A DNA stretch of 64,000 nucleotides, from contig OW386293.2 of NCBI GenBank assembly GCA_936432065.2, positions 49,075,923 to 49,139,922 on the forward strand, in the 5' to 3' direction. The notes under the pieces were generated by a model that had not been told where the DNA came from, did no database searches, and was given only the letters and a program-made list of their open reading frames with translations. Positions 41,301 through 45,158 of the stretch are shown piece after piece. Every line of letters starts with the position of its first letter. Position 1 is the first letter of the stretch. The stretch is from Rutpela maculata (taxonomy: Eukaryota > Arthropoda > Insecta > Coleoptera > Cerambycidae). The position numbers and the translations under genes are program-made.

Positions 41301-43747
41301 GTTATCTGATTACAACCAAAATTTGGCCTGATATCAAAGGTTTTTCTGTGCTTTCTTGAGTAAAACAGCTTATTACAATCATTGGCACGCACCTTTATTA
41401 AGAAAAAAGGGTCGATTATTCGAGAAGGGGCATTTTTTTTTAGTGAAAAACTAATGATATATTTTTTATCAGCATGCTATAGAACACCTATTACTAAAAT
41501 TTAGCAACATTTTGATTTATTGTTTTGGAATTATGGCCCCATTAAGATTGCATTTTTTAAATATTAAATAATCAATAACTTGAAAACGAATATATTTTTT
41601 AAAAAGTTATTTTCCATTTTCTCTTTAAATTCACTTTTTCCACTAAACCGAATAACGAACGAATAATTTAAAGGGCTGCTAGTTCAAAACTTTAGGAAAT
41701 TTTTTAATGAAAATTCTATGAAATTTGAGTGTCAGTGATATTGTGTGGAAGAAACAATGAACTTGAAAAAAAAATAGGGAATGACCCTTCTTCGAAAAAC
41801 AATTCTTTTCCATCTTATTGATTATTTAATGTTTAAAAAATAAAATTTTAATAGAGCCGTAATTCGAAAACCATAAAACAAAATATTGCAAAATTTTAGA
41901 TATAGATGCTGATAGATGCTGATGCATGCAAAGCATGCTGATCAATAATTAGTTTTTCACTAAATAAATTCCTTATATGACTTCTGGAAAAATCGACATT
42001 TCTATTCTTAATGAGAATGCATACCAATGACTAAAATAAGTTTTACTCAAAAAAAAAAAAAATTATATGATTCATTTCAGCGCCCACATCAGTCAAAACC
42101 GAGTAGTGCAGATAGTGCGTTGTGAATTTTAAAGTTTTATTAGATCTTTGTGCTCGTTTATTTGTTTATTACTGTATTAAAATTCGAGTTTTTTACTATG
42201 GAGGCTTCAAGTTTAGGTGTGTATTACATTTTCTGGTACTTATAATTTTGTGATAAGAGGTAATATTTTTGTAAATGCCAATTTAAAGTAGTCAATCTAA
42301 AATGTTAATTGTTCTTGGTAATAATGAAACATTTAGTTTGGTTCCAAGTGCGACCAAGACATTTTTTTTAAAATGAGTGTATTCTTGATTTATTAAATAA
42401 ATATATTACGTTTGAAAATGCACATATTTTGCCTTTCACTTTTAGAACTGAAATTATTTCTAGCATAAAACGCTTTTTAACGAGTATATAATCGAATGTT
42501 TTTTTCGATACTTATAAAACCTTTATAATTTAGATTTTGTAAAATATTTTTCCCATAGCTATCATTACAGAATACATGAAAATACAAGATTTCGTAATTT
42601 TCTGTTGATATAATTTTTCCATCTCCTCTTTGAGAAATGATTTTATTAGATAATTTTTCTATAAACCTATTTTACTCAAAAAAAATATAGTAAAGATCTT
42701 TGATACAGATTTAAATTTGGTTGAAATCAGATGACTAACAACGAAAATATGGAGGAGGAGGGGCATTAACAGTGGGACACACATATTACGTATTTAAAAA
42801 TTTCTTGAAGAAAGTGTTTTTTCAATGATTGAAAAATTCAAAGAAGTGTAAGTATTTTTCAGAGGTACTCTCTAAACCATTTTACATTTAAAACATATCG
42901 GACTCACAAAAATATCTCATTATTCTCTGATGACAATATTATTCAGTGTTCTACCGATTCCTGGAGGTCATTGTTCCCTGTTTATTTGCTCCTGAACTTT
43001 ATGAATTATGAAAATAGTTATTATTTTCATTATTATTATATTTTTGGATCATCAGCCAAGTTTCAGATTTTTTGCCAGATTTTCGGGTCTCCTTCCCCAC
43101 TGTGCGATGCGCAAACCATCTTAGTGGTGTCAATGGGAATACTCTCATTCATTTATTTCCCAAATATGCAATTAGTTATATATTTATTTTGATTAATTTG
43201 TTTTGTTTAAATTGTGGATATTTATATATTTCATTAGAATTTAGATTTATTTACTTTAACTTCAAAAAAAAATTCGTGTTATAAATTACGTTACGTTACG
43301 TTGCGCTGTGTTACATTACATTGCACTGCATTATGTTATATTCTTGAGGCATACTTGTAATCCAGCAAAAATTCTTAGAAATTTCATAAATTTCTGACAT
43401 ACTCAGCAACATTTTTTGTTTGCTTTTAGCTCGAAAGTCTTTTGCTTGAGGACATTTTTAATGATTACGAGGATGTTACGACAAAAGCTAAAGTATTGGC
43501 TTCTGTGAACAACTACTGGAAAACGCATTATCAAGACCAAGTTAAAAATATATTTCCATCCACATCCACAGCCACGTCAACAACTACATCTGCATCTACA
43601 TCCCGTACTACAACTATCTCAACGACTCCAGAGAATAATTCTACCATAGACAGTCCTATTAGTACTACTACTGGTTCTTGCAGGATATTTATTTCAACGA
43701 TTTGTCTTGTTTTGTCTATTGTTTTAAGTTTAAGTATAAATATTTAG
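2053..43747 (+). CDS. Aminopeptidase N (M1 family), C-terminal part, 8 exons, 5' end outside window
   Basis: This is a zinc-dependent membrane alanyl aminopeptidase, which trims N-terminal residues from peptides, in insects typically on the gut brush border. Eight exons join without a frame break: 2053-2221, 2484-2773, 3054-3237, 8761-8942, 21948-22124, 34319-34462, 34517-34595 and 43430-43747. Every junction has an AG acceptor and a GT donor, and split codons match in phase. About 513 residues are encoded. Family hallmarks seen are the AGYPV segment, the TGFYRVNYD motif and the helical C-terminal domain with an AC.LG....C helix pair. The last exon adds a Ser/Thr-rich stalk and a hydrophobic C-terminus typical of GPI-anchored insect enzymes. 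The HEXXH zinc site is not in the window and should lie in upstream exons. The frame is open throughout, so this looks like a functional gene. Its introns are heavily invaded by transposons. Which of the several insect APN paralogues it is cannot be told from this part. Confidence 0.93.
2484..2773 (+). CDS. Aminopeptidase N exon, TGFYRVNYD motif
   Basis: The acceptor is gactttttttag and the donor is gtacct after two bases of an Arg codon. It encodes a beta-sandwich stretch and then WVIFNLQVTGFYRVNYDEE, the signature at the start of the ERAP1_C-like helical domain of M1 aminopeptidases. Confidence 0.92.
3054..3237 (+). CDS. Aminopeptidase N exon, helical domain start
   Basis: The acceptor is tatttgatag. 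The first base completes Arg, giving RAQLVDDIFNIAR, the typical R(A/S)QL.DD helix that follows the YRVNYD segment. It then reads ALAFELADFLVDETDYYPW. The exon ends in phase 0 before gtaagt. Confidence 0.92.
4162..5058 (-). pseudogene. Transposase pseudogene of the Tc1/mariner (IS630) type
   Basis: Read on the minus strand, pieces in several frames give a DDE transposase of the kind common in insects. An N-terminal part around 4920-4660 has ENPRMPLIERSALINISKS. The first catalytic Asp lies in IFSDESTF, downstream of which is the VIGPYFIEGRLN strand near 4470. The second catalytic Asp region is FQHDGCPGH at about 4390-4360, and the tail RRRIEMCVDVGGSYVE ends near 4165. Several stops and frameshifts separate the pieces, one falling where Trp is expected in the first DDE strand. 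A 180-bp palindrome interrupts the N-terminal region. It cannot make an active enzyme. Confidence 0.85.
4915..5096. repeat. 180-bp foldback inserted in the transposase
   Basis: Left arm 4915-4993 and right arm 5010-5096 are inverse copies (gacgtttcgaccat against atggtcgaaacgtc, with cgtggtcttcttc against gaagaagaccacg). It interrupts the N-terminal coding region of the transposase and creates spurious open frames on both strands. Confidence 0.8.
5773..6702. other. Intron 3 sequence between two elements
   Basis: The stretch is AT-rich and has no recognisable transposon ends. The only notable feature is a minus-strand open frame at 6264-6494, listed separately. Confidence 0.6.
6264..6494 (-). 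pseudogene. Unassigned short open frame with a membrane-like segment
   Basis: The minus-strand frame encodes 76 residues and closes with a stop. Residues about 24-52 are strongly hydrophobic (VGMICIGLAMNFAVFFWVMV) and are preceded by a basic KKNVKTR stretch and followed by a basic GKGHRAKG tail. This looks like the last transmembrane helix and cytosolic tail of a membrane protein, with a topology like a tetraspanin C-terminus. I do not recognise the family. It could be a retrocopied fragment, a nested exon or chance. The plus-strand frame over the same bases is its shadow. Confidence 0.3.
6703..8108. mobile_element. 1.4 kb non-autonomous element with inverted ends
   Basis: The left end CAGGGTGTAATCATTTTCAT is matched by the inverse at 8044-8108, with about 70 bp of similarity that includes tgtcattaaaaaaaa and a gttcgttt/caaacaaa stretch. 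Terminal CAGGGTG is typical of mariner-like short elements. Nothing inside looks like transposase: the open frames near 6970-7410 have no recognisable motifs. Confidence 0.75.
8109..8760. other. End of intron 3
   Basis: Unique-looking AT-rich sequence that ends in a good branch/acceptor region before the exon at 8761. I see no gene or repeat in it. Confidence 0.6.
8761..8942 (+). CDS. Aminopeptidase N exon, helical domain
   Basis: The acceptor is tactttacag and the donor is gttagt. It encodes helices ending in EWACNLGHSDCIVYATMKF, matching the conserved AC.LG...C...A...F pattern of the domain with its two cysteines. It follows a 5.5 kb transposon-filled intron. Confidence 0.9.
8943..9835. 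other. Start of intron 4
   Basis: No coding or repeat structure recognised. The open frame at 9567-9818 has no family resemblance. Confidence 0.55.
9836..10497. repeat. Foldback element of about 120-bp tandem units
   Basis: The left arm has three units beginning near 9841, 9970 and 10104 (words gtggtctgg, tatccttatgtatttgga, gaatccgaag, gattggctcgttttt). The right arm carries inverse units near 10190-10250, 10290-10395 and 10420-10497 (cggattcggtttt, acataaggatacactggt). All open frames across it are shadows of the repeat. A run of ten or more G sits at 10252-10262. Confidence 0.85.
10498..10985. repeat. Diverged tandem repeat of about 110 bp
   Basis: Units near 10760 and 10878 share tatcaggctt, caactacattacaaatatt and a tcgtttctt tail. 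A third unit resumes at about 13077 after the retrotransposon fragments, so the array was split by that insertion. Confidence 0.6.
10986..11370 (+). mobile_element. Unassigned retroelement-like fragment with a TAA tail
   Basis: The segment is GC-richer than its surroundings and runs into the (TAA)n tract at 11369-11397. No protein motif could be recognised. It may be the 3' part of another TAA-tailed element, or the unit into whose TAA tail the next fragment inserted. Confidence 0.35.
11369..11654 (+). mobile_element. Dong/R4-like retrotransposon, 3' end fragment, first copy
   Basis: The segment 11400-11625 aligns with the 3' end of the next copy (12840-13045): both carry aaatgcagaaggc, gttatcct.gg, cttagggcacatga/ctcagagcacacga and gggagtgg. 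It begins right after a (TAA)9 tract and ends in an A-run plus (TAA)n at 11617-11653. That is as expected for Dong-type elements, which insert into TAA repeats. The tandem Tyr-, Ile- and Phe-rich frames here come only from the microsatellite. Confidence 0.75.
11655..13069 (+). pseudogene. Dong/R4-like non-LTR retrotransposon, 5'-truncated
   Basis: Three overlapping frame segments give the C-terminal half of a site-specific non-LTR reverse transcriptase. At 11704-12100 is the thumb region (TLLHSFGVVKWTQGELRQLD, SSVPRLYLSRQQGGRGLLSL). At 12240-12600 is the Cys-His finger C-x2-C-x7-H-x4-C (NCRACRR, ETLMHLLSACP) with HLRHSYGID. At 12602-12953 is the endonuclease of restriction-enzyme type, with KPDLVLLD, MFVIEFSAP and KEEEKRTKYRDL. 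The KPD, IE and K residues of the PD-(D/E)XK site are present. Frameshifts near 12150 and 12602 and loss of the 5' half make it inactive. It ends in (TAA)n at 13047-13069, fitting a Dong-clade element. Confidence 0.87.
13352..13746. mobile_element. Solo LTR, 395 bp, 4-bp target duplication
   Basis: The sequence starts TGTAACGTGTTTCC, ends CAACACATCACA and is flanked on both sides by TTAT (13348-13351, 13747-13750). It interrupts the left inverted repeat of the host element, whose right arm is uninterrupted at the same place, so the empty site can be read. TG..CA ends, the size and the short duplication fit the solo LTR of a Ty3/gypsy-like retrotransposon. Confidence 0.82.
14134..14497 (+). 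pseudogene. Transposase N-terminal part (HTH), Tc1/mariner-like
   Basis: The frame at 14134 gives NYTNAKIAIMHCLYGLADGN, and the +1 frame from about 14295 gives RTGSFQKGISEGRPRIVRTP and VLQVIDEHPEMSTRKVARA, then VWRIL. This is the helix-turn-helix half of insect transposases of the DUF4817/IS630-like type. One frameshift occurs near 14290. The coding sequence is cut by the element at 14498-16760, and the reading resumes with DFPQHVNFCQ. Confidence 0.85.
15170..15867 (-). pseudogene. GCDTTS-motif transposon protein, C-terminal part
   Basis: On the minus strand three pieces join. 15867-15735 gives NSLRYLDVGKLFVELGPDVC then ALPGLHAF. After a frameshift, 15775-15446 gives GCDTTSCFYKVTPFKQMEKS, KKFVCFMYNLPRCPTVNEARY and a RANHHC segment. 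After a one-base slip at about 15447, the next piece is MNAEKQDPMQPLNPEDYGW and EPVWFDGDVAPPVV. A clean intron (gtatgt to ttttag, about 15270-15222) then leads to an acidic tail, DDADTDSDVPSEDDGDEDDE, and a stop. The GCD motif followed by a helix resembles the H3TH region of XPG/FEN-type nucleases, which some Academ transposons encode. That link is inference. The rest of the protein (N-terminus and CXC cluster) is missing here. Confidence 0.7.
15868..16590. other. Non-coding interior of the TAG...CTA element
   Basis: No convincing coding sequence. It contains a local repeat of ccagtg/cactgg words around 15885-16105 and then AT-rich sequence up to the right inverted repeat. Confidence 0.5.
16761..17500 (+). 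pseudogene. Transposase catalytic part, Tc1/mariner-like
   Basis: In several frames it reads DFPQHVNFCQ, NPQ..SYIL, then HVWADENPHAI, WVAIITN.LLGPLFL, FLQEELPVMLKDVP and NQMWYMH..., the DDE core that follows the helix-turn-helix half in this family. The second Asp region is degraded (VHFSVIVRDNLHVVYP retained). Frameshifts near 16830, 17020 and 17190, plus a stop near 17325, show decay. It is the continuation of the piece ending at 14497 and is cut again at 17500 by a hAT element. Confidence 0.8.
17501..18850 (-). mobile_element. hAT element with 8-bp duplication
   Basis: The ends TAGGGATTGCAA and TTGCAATCCCTA are flanked by exact 8-bp copies of gacgagaa (17493-17500 and 18851-18858), the hallmarks of hAT transposons. 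Subterminal sequence is rich in accggtaa repeats at both ends. A long internal inverted repeat spans about 17720-18190 (gaatcaatcaaaactact against its inverse). A degraded hAT C-terminal domain remains near 18360-18480. Confidence 0.93.
18360..18480 (-). pseudogene. hAT transposase dimerisation-domain remnant
   Basis: On the minus strand one frame reads AAGGILCTNIRRLTDIALKN, the relic of the conserved FSAAG.I.TK.R.RL.D.....L block that ends hAT transposases. The stretch just upstream (PMPIEEG) matches the preceding S.E.ER region in another frame. Stops and frameshifts abound and the upstream catalytic part is lost. Confidence 0.6.
18851..19150. repeat. Right part of the 6 kb element's inverted repeat
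   Basis: Inverse of 13750-13950 and 13260-13350. The open frame at 18839-19045 is this repeat, not a gene. Confidence 0.75.
19213..20521. repeat. Intron 4 sequence with a possible 0.7 kb inverted-repeat element
   Basis: cgattaaagaacttatatct at 19522-19541 recurs inverted at 20222-20241, extending for about 30 bp in total (…ctagatacataa). The interior has no coding motif. A short word shared with the hAT interior (aatattatttaggtatta) lies at 19951. Confidence 0.5.
20538..21550 (-). pseudogene. RTE-type non-LTR retrotransposon, truncated and internally deleted
   Basis: The minus strand encodes an N-terminal stretch of the polymerase (KEWYADECRQAVEEKRPSRL, then NRWREYFMEKL and LKNHKAPSVDGITAELIKN), the segment MPEEWTLGIIHQSIKRG, and YKVLSGAIHNRL with GDYQCGFRPNRST. 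These are the fingers and palm motifs of RTE-like reverse transcriptases. The catalytic FADD part is deleted: the frame jumps to the C-terminal WIDDVEDDLRAMN motif near 20650. Exact 16-bp copies of ttatttgctcagatct at 20522-20537 and 21551-21566 are its target duplication, so the 5' truncation happened at insertion. A poly-A run and frameshifts mark decay. Confidence 0.88.
21567..21947. other. End of intron 4
   Basis: No feature seen before the acceptor at 21945-21947. Confidence 0.6.
21948..22124 (+). CDS. Aminopeptidase N exon, helical domain
   Basis: The acceptor is attgtttcag and the donor is gtaagt, and both split codons match the neighbouring exons. It encodes LRKLIFCNGIKYS, WDFLWNVYNSSSSVHEQDDILNALGYAEDVDLL, the usual V.C.....G....W.F.W..Y....... 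E+..+L.ALG segment. Confidence 0.92.
22125..22430. other. Start of intron 5 with a small palindrome
   Basis: At 22258-22355 aaaatattattt and aaataatattttc form inverted ends around tatacact/agtgta, giving an element of about 95 bp. No gene. Confidence 0.5.
22434..22500 (+). repeat. Left end of the hairpin-ended (DINE-like) repeat
   Basis: It reads ccgccgctaaagaaatcact and acttccacatccagatttt, matching the start of the intact copy at 45159. Its right half could be 26325-31120, with the gypsy-type element between them, but that link is inferred. Confidence 0.55.
22947..23157 (+). mobile_element. LTR of a Ty3/gypsy-like retrotransposon (5' copy)
   Basis: About 210 bp running from tatatagccatagcgactca through a cactcactcactcac microsatellite to atatagcttttgctata. 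It is followed by a primer-binding-like tggtgaccccgacga at 23161-23175. It matches the LTRs at 24992-25195 (inverted) and 26087-26294. Confidence 0.85.
23176..23470 (+). other. Remnant between LTR and nested repeat
   Basis: The expected gag leader of the gypsy-type element. No open frame or motif survives. Confidence 0.4.
23475..24215. repeat. Inverted-repeat element with a three-copy core
   Basis: The ends match inversely: aagtggataaaggtgttatg at 23494-23513 and its inverse at 24178-24197, both next to attgaagac/gtcttcaat. The core has one unit at 23636-23750 and two inverse copies of it at 23757-23846 and 23852-23957 (ccaaggatccaggaaac / gtttcctggatccttgg). Confidence 0.8.
24406..24948. 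mobile_element. Near-perfect palindromic TAG...CTA element, 3-bp duplication
   Basis: The element starts TAGACTGGCGGTACGTGACC and ends in the inverse. Flanks are CAA on both sides (24403-24405, 24949-24951). The arms of about 250 bp are nearly identical inverses (gccaatcatatatatgaatg, gcagtcgtcgcgtgcag). It has no coding capacity. Its termini resemble those of 14498-16760 (TAGACTG), so it may be mobilised by that family. Confidence 0.85.
24992..25205 (-). mobile_element. Inverted LTR copy with adjoining polypurine tract
   Basis: This is the inverse of the 22947 LTR (tatagcaaaagctata to gctatcgctatatacac), followed by cccctcgtta, which is the inverse of the taacgagggg tract before the 3' LTR. 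It is joined head-on to plus-strand pol sequence, so the element has been rearranged. Confidence 0.85.
25206..25919 (+). pseudogene. Ty3/gypsy-like pol, integrase C-terminal part
   Basis: From about 25206 it reads FVCRFGVPLTMTTDQGVQFE, AYHPQSNSLIGRFHRSLKTS and PAQLVYGQTLRLPGEF: the integrase core from its second catalytic Asp onward. The third catalytic residue, Glu in the usual S-N-x-x-I-E-R, is Gly here (LIGR), so the enzyme would be dead. A one-base loss near 25612 shifts the frame. The downstream part reads NERFKRSFTPLYEGPFKVLS and KKVRFAIDTLVD to a stop at 25917-25919, the usual integrase tail. The polypurine tract tttttaacgagggg follows. gag, protease, RT and RNase H are missing. Confidence 0.87.
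25942..26294 (+). mobile_element. 3' LTR, preceded by a duplicated partial LTR and pol end
   Basis: The first LTR start at 25942 runs only to tttcttatta (25990). It then jumps back into pol sequence (gttgacagatgtgac), repeats the last 100 bp of pol and the polypurine tract, and begins a full LTR at 26087 that ends at about 26294 (tagcttttgctata). The repeat period is 145 bp. The breakpoint lies at a shared ttatta/attag, which suggests template switching. Confidence 0.85.
26325..26550 (+). repeat. Hairpin-ended (DINE-like) repeat, middle part left of an insertion
   Basis: Homologous to 45229-45492 (aataattgtttatggaactt, ccacatcggtagtggg, cttctcttg). It is interrupted at TA (26551) and resumes at 30799. 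Confidence 0.85.
26785..27313. repeat. 530-bp foldback
   Basis: attacgctagcacatggatg at 26784-26803 is inverted at about 27290-27310 (catccatgagctagcgtgat), and the arms match for about 200 bp (tgtggcacttttgaatataa / tatagtcaaaagtgccaca). The open frames here are shadows of the repeat. Confidence 0.8.
27330..27862. repeat. Foldback of about 530 bp with GTGGTCTG words
   Basis: Alternating inverse units: aagtggtctgcg, tcccttgtattttgagc, cgaatctgacct and their inverses (gcggctcaaaatacaaggga). Vocabulary and layout resemble 9836-10497, though the sequences differ in detail. Confidence 0.75.
27863..30640. repeat. Diverged tandem repeat arms, inverted about 29.5 kb
   Basis: From about 28000 to 29480, units of roughly 130-170 bp repeat the words aatgtaaattc, cctatcagtattta, taagtttttatag and tttgaaata. 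From about 29550 to 30620 the inverse words (tataaaaactt, cttataaaa, gaatttaca-like) prevail. The block looks like a decayed foldback made of satellite-like units. No gene. Confidence 0.65.
30799..31135 (+). repeat. Hairpin-ended (DINE-like) repeat, right end
   Basis: Homologous to 45493-45846. It has the same ttacagacagaccgacag microsatellite and ends in the hairpin acttccattggatgtggaag followed by taaaa. Confidence 0.87.
31136..31635. other. Intron 5 sequence
   Basis: AT-rich; no gene or recognisable repeat. Confidence 0.55.
31636..31860 (+). pseudogene. 3' end fragment of an RTE-like retrotransposon
   Basis: The frame at about 31640-31760 reads RGCPPKRWTNIIKKLMGKS and then a DR..RDATRRA segment. 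This resembles the C-terminal GRPP+RW.D+I......W...A.DR..WR motif found at the end of RTE/BovB-like polymerases. It ends in aataagaagaagaa, a simple-repeat tail. Only the extreme 3' end is present. It belongs to a different lineage from the fragment at 20538-21550. Confidence 0.6.
31861..32149. other. Intron 5 sequence
   Basis: AT-rich with several ttttt runs. Nothing recognised. Confidence 0.5.
32456..33160 (+). pseudogene. CXC-domain transposon protein, internally deleted
   Basis: Two or three frames carry recognisable parts. 32456-32800 gives an N-terminal region with KRLNTFSEASKQRTDGKGVH, a C-x2-C pair (HCFLCGML) and a basic KKIIAAHVKRAQQ helix. 32760-32935, in another frame, gives RQLKVRENVIQLAEKRNDEY and ITADGQYHLMCMKKI, with conserved H and C of a probable zinc site. 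32948-33160 gives SAPEAILNHISYKCKKGCRG followed by NCGCRKAGLYC and CLNCEGNCDN, a tesmin/TSO1-like cysteine cluster (CXC domain). The large middle part with the GCDTTS motif, present in the copy at 15170-15867, is deleted. So this copy is a non-autonomous deletion derivative. Confidence 0.75.
33161..33630. other. Interior of the CXC element downstream of the gene
   Basis: It contains a short stretch (33404-33482) with a Glu/Asp-rich frame (GERNSWDEENEDFGQPGPS). This may be the acidic C-terminal exon of the same protein, comparable to the acidic tail in the 14498 copy. A ttttctag acceptor-like site precedes it. Confidence 0.45.
33962..34318. other. End of intron 5
   Basis: No repeat or gene recognised before the acceptor at 34316-34318. 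Confidence 0.6.
34319..34462 (+). CDS. Aminopeptidase N exon, helical domain
   Basis: The acceptor is gtatttttcag and the donor is gtaagt. It encodes YLLKTITPNSGIKKQDVLIV and a helix with GIEAAMEFLENNFANI, matching the family pattern of D....+......G...A..F+..N. The next intron is only 54 bp, while its upstream intron is 12.2 kb. Confidence 0.9.
34517..34595 (+). CDS. Aminopeptidase N exon, short helical exon
   Basis: The acceptor is tttattgtag and the donor is gttagt. 79 bp encode YKGMHILSEMIYALAEKLVT and DEHVSW, in phase with both neighbours. The small size and perfect phasing after a 54-bp intron support it. Confidence 0.85.
34596..36210. repeat. Intron 7, first part, with a mariner-like repeat end
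   Basis: acaatgtgtccccggatggc at 34864-34883 matches the termini of the repeat at 40466-41025, and the next 120 bp are homologous to 40640-40740 inverted. A palindrome lies at 35300-35406 (gtggattatccatat / atatggatatcatatccac). No gene was seen in the remainder. Confidence 0.55.
36215..37440. repeat. Four alternating inverted copies of a roughly 260-bp unit
   Basis: Copies at about 36240-36510 (+), 36515-36745 (-), 36940-37195 (+) and 37200-37435 (-) share aaaatgccgttgagtttgct (or its inverse), gaggttat.tagctt and gatatctc.aaat. Adjacent copies could fold into two large hairpins. Confidence 0.85.
37441..38220. other. Intron 7 sequence
   Basis: A stretch at 37960-38080 is an inverse match to about 40745-40845 (caaaataaggaaatgacaac, aacaaagtattt), so it is part of the mariner-like repeat family. 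No gene. Confidence 0.5.
38635..38718. repeat. 14-bp tandem repeat, six copies
   Basis: Six consecutive copies of TAATAGTTACAGAC/T with few differences. Confidence 0.95.
38811..39345. repeat. 113-117 bp tandem repeat, five copies
   Basis: Units start at 38811, 38924, 39037, 39154 and about 39269, each beginning cacgcttca.ac.atttgtct and containing gcctggacaatggt. Units 1-3 have an exact 113-bp period. The last two share their own variant (cataccatttgtctgattca). Confidence 0.95.
39771..39990. repeat. 98-bp tandem repeat, two copies plus a partial
   Basis: Units start at 39771, 39869 and 39967 with aaaataattaa. The first two are nearly identical (cgactaagttagaaatattt, cctcggtttcagtaaaattt). 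Confidence 0.93.
39991..40465. other. Intron 7 sequence after the tandem block
   Basis: Somewhat GC-richer up to 40200, then AT-rich. The minus-strand frame at 40000-40191 has no family resemblance. Confidence 0.45.
40466..41025. mobile_element. Mariner-like short repeats with gtgtccccggatgg ends
   Basis: It starts acaatgtgtccccggatggg. Inverse ends appear at 40729-40745 (ccatccgaggacacat) and at 41009-41025 (ccatccggggacacat), suggesting two overlapping or nested copies. Interior words aaaagttttacttgtc/gacaagcaaaactttt repeat in both orientations. No coding sequence. Confidence 0.65.
41246..42783. mobile_element. 1.5 kb inverted-repeat element, TA-type
   Basis: The left end cagcgtgtcccacatttaat and, inverted, the right end at 42650-42783 (cattaacagtgggacacac) are similar over about 120 bp (ttggttgaaatcagatgact). 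A second internal inverted pair spans 41360-42050 (gagtaaaac…cattgg). A short candidate exon at 42197-42215 is discussed separately. The transposase is absent. Confidence 0.72.
42784..43429. other. End of intron 7 with a degenerate ttacg microsatellite
   Basis: acgttacgttacgttgc at 43289-43305 continues as degenerate gttacattac. Otherwise no feature before the final acceptor. Confidence 0.6.
43430..43747 (+). CDS. Aminopeptidase N terminal exon with Thr-rich stalk and GPI signal
   Basis: The acceptor is ttgcttttag. The exon first completes the helical domain (KVLASVNNYWKTHYQDQV). A Ser/Thr-rich stalk of about 35 residues follows, probably O-glycosylated, and then a C-terminal hydrophobic stretch of about 20 residues (FISTICLVLSIVLSLSINI) before TAG at 43745-43747. 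Small residues just before the hydrophobic tail (TTTGS) could serve as the GPI attachment site. This is the layout expected for an insect GPI-anchored aminopeptidase N. A possible poly(A) signal, attaaa, lies about 50 bp after the stop. Confidence 0.92.
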   Translation, partial: LESLLLEDIFNDYEDVTTKAKVLASVNNYWKTHYQDQVKNIFPSTSTATSTTTSASTSRTTTISTTPENNSTIDSPISTTTGSCRIFISTICLVLSIVLSLSINI

Positions 43748-43901
43748 TAGATATTTTGTAGGGTGAAGATTGCAACCACGATGATCAAGCTTTGAATTAA
43801 ACGATAGTTGATTTTTTATTTTCTTTTTTTTTTTGAACACTTTAGTTTGAGTTGTATTGCAAAAAAGTAAACTGAACTTATAGATTTTTTAAAGTAATAT
43901 A
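43748..43901. other. 3' UTR and downstream of aminopeptidase N
   Basis: An attaaa poly(A) signal candidate lies near 43796, and a T-rich stretch follows at 43814-43835. The next transposon starts at 43902. Confidence 0.45.
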
Positions 43902-43997
43902 CAGTGTGTCCCACTTCGTACTAAGCCACCCCTATAACTGGGCTATTTGTATTTGGATTTTTATATATTTTTTATAGCACATAATACCCATAATGAA

Positions 43998-44584
43998 CAA
44001 GGGCGGATCTAGAAATTCCAATAATTTTTTTCTCGTCTGTGGCGCATGGGACCCATACGAAATATGGGAAATAACATCTAGAGAAGCACTCCTCTAACTA
44101 AAAAGTTTTGAAAAAGCAGTTTGCGAAAATTTTTTTCAAAATTCAAGTGCTCCCCCCCGAGCCAAGGGACTCCCGTTTAAAATTATTCTTTTTTGTCATA
44201 TACATTTTACTTTTCATTAAAATCCAACAATAGGTTTTGGAATTAAAATATTTTCATTATTAACTGAAATACAATGAACTGAAATTTTGTAATTTACAAT
44301 TTAACAAATTACAAAATTTCAGTTCGTTGTATCTCAGTTAATAATAAAAATATTTTCATAAACAAACTATTGTTCCATTTTTATGAAAAGTAAAATGTAT
44401 ATGACCAAAAAGAACAATTTTAAATGGGAGTCCCTTTTGAAAAAATTTTTCGCAAACTACTTTTTCAAAATTTTTTAGGGGTCGTTAGAGGAGTGCTTCT
44501 CTAGATGTTATTTCCCATATTTCGTATGGGTCCCATGCGCCACAGACGAGAAAAAAATTATTGAAATTTCTAGATCCGCCCTTG
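43998..44584. mobile_element. Palindromic hAT-like element, 8-bp duplication
   Basis: The ends CAAGGGCGGATCTAG and CTAGATCCGCCCTTG have exact 8-bp flanks ATAATGAA at 43990-43997 and 44585-44592. The 587 bp consist of two nearly perfect inverse arms with no coding capacity. The duplication size and terminal CA(A)GGG suggest hAT transposase drove it. Confidence 0.88.
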
Positions 44585-45158
44585 ATAATGAACTACCTTT
44601 GGAAGGTAGAACTGTTACTCAATCTCTATTTCAAAGCCAACTGTGATGTTTTTAAAATGGGAATTTTGCAAAAGTAACATTAGCGATTGAGATAGAGGAA
44701 AAATGTATTTGGAAAAGTCGTTCAGAAAAATTAAGTAAGTTGAAACATGAAGTTTCATTTAAAAATATTGATTTTTTTTTTGAAAAATTTTTTCTTTTAA
44801 TTAAATAAATTATCAACATTATGTAAAATGGTTTATTAAATTAAAAATTTCCAACTATTTTCTGGAATTCATAGCAATCTGGATGCTCTAAACTAACCCA
44901 AACCTCGAATTTTTCTGACTTGCAATATTTTTCAAAAAAAAAATATTATATATAATATTTTTAAATGAAAATTCATATTTGAACTTACTTAATTTTTCTG
45001 AACGACTTTTCCAAATACATTTTTCCTCTATCTTAATCGCTAATGTTACTTTTGCAAAATTCCCATTTTAAAAACATCACAGTTGGCTTTGAAATAGAGA
45101 TTGAGTAACAGTTATACCTTCCAAAGGTAGTTCATTATGGGTATTATGTGTTATAAAA

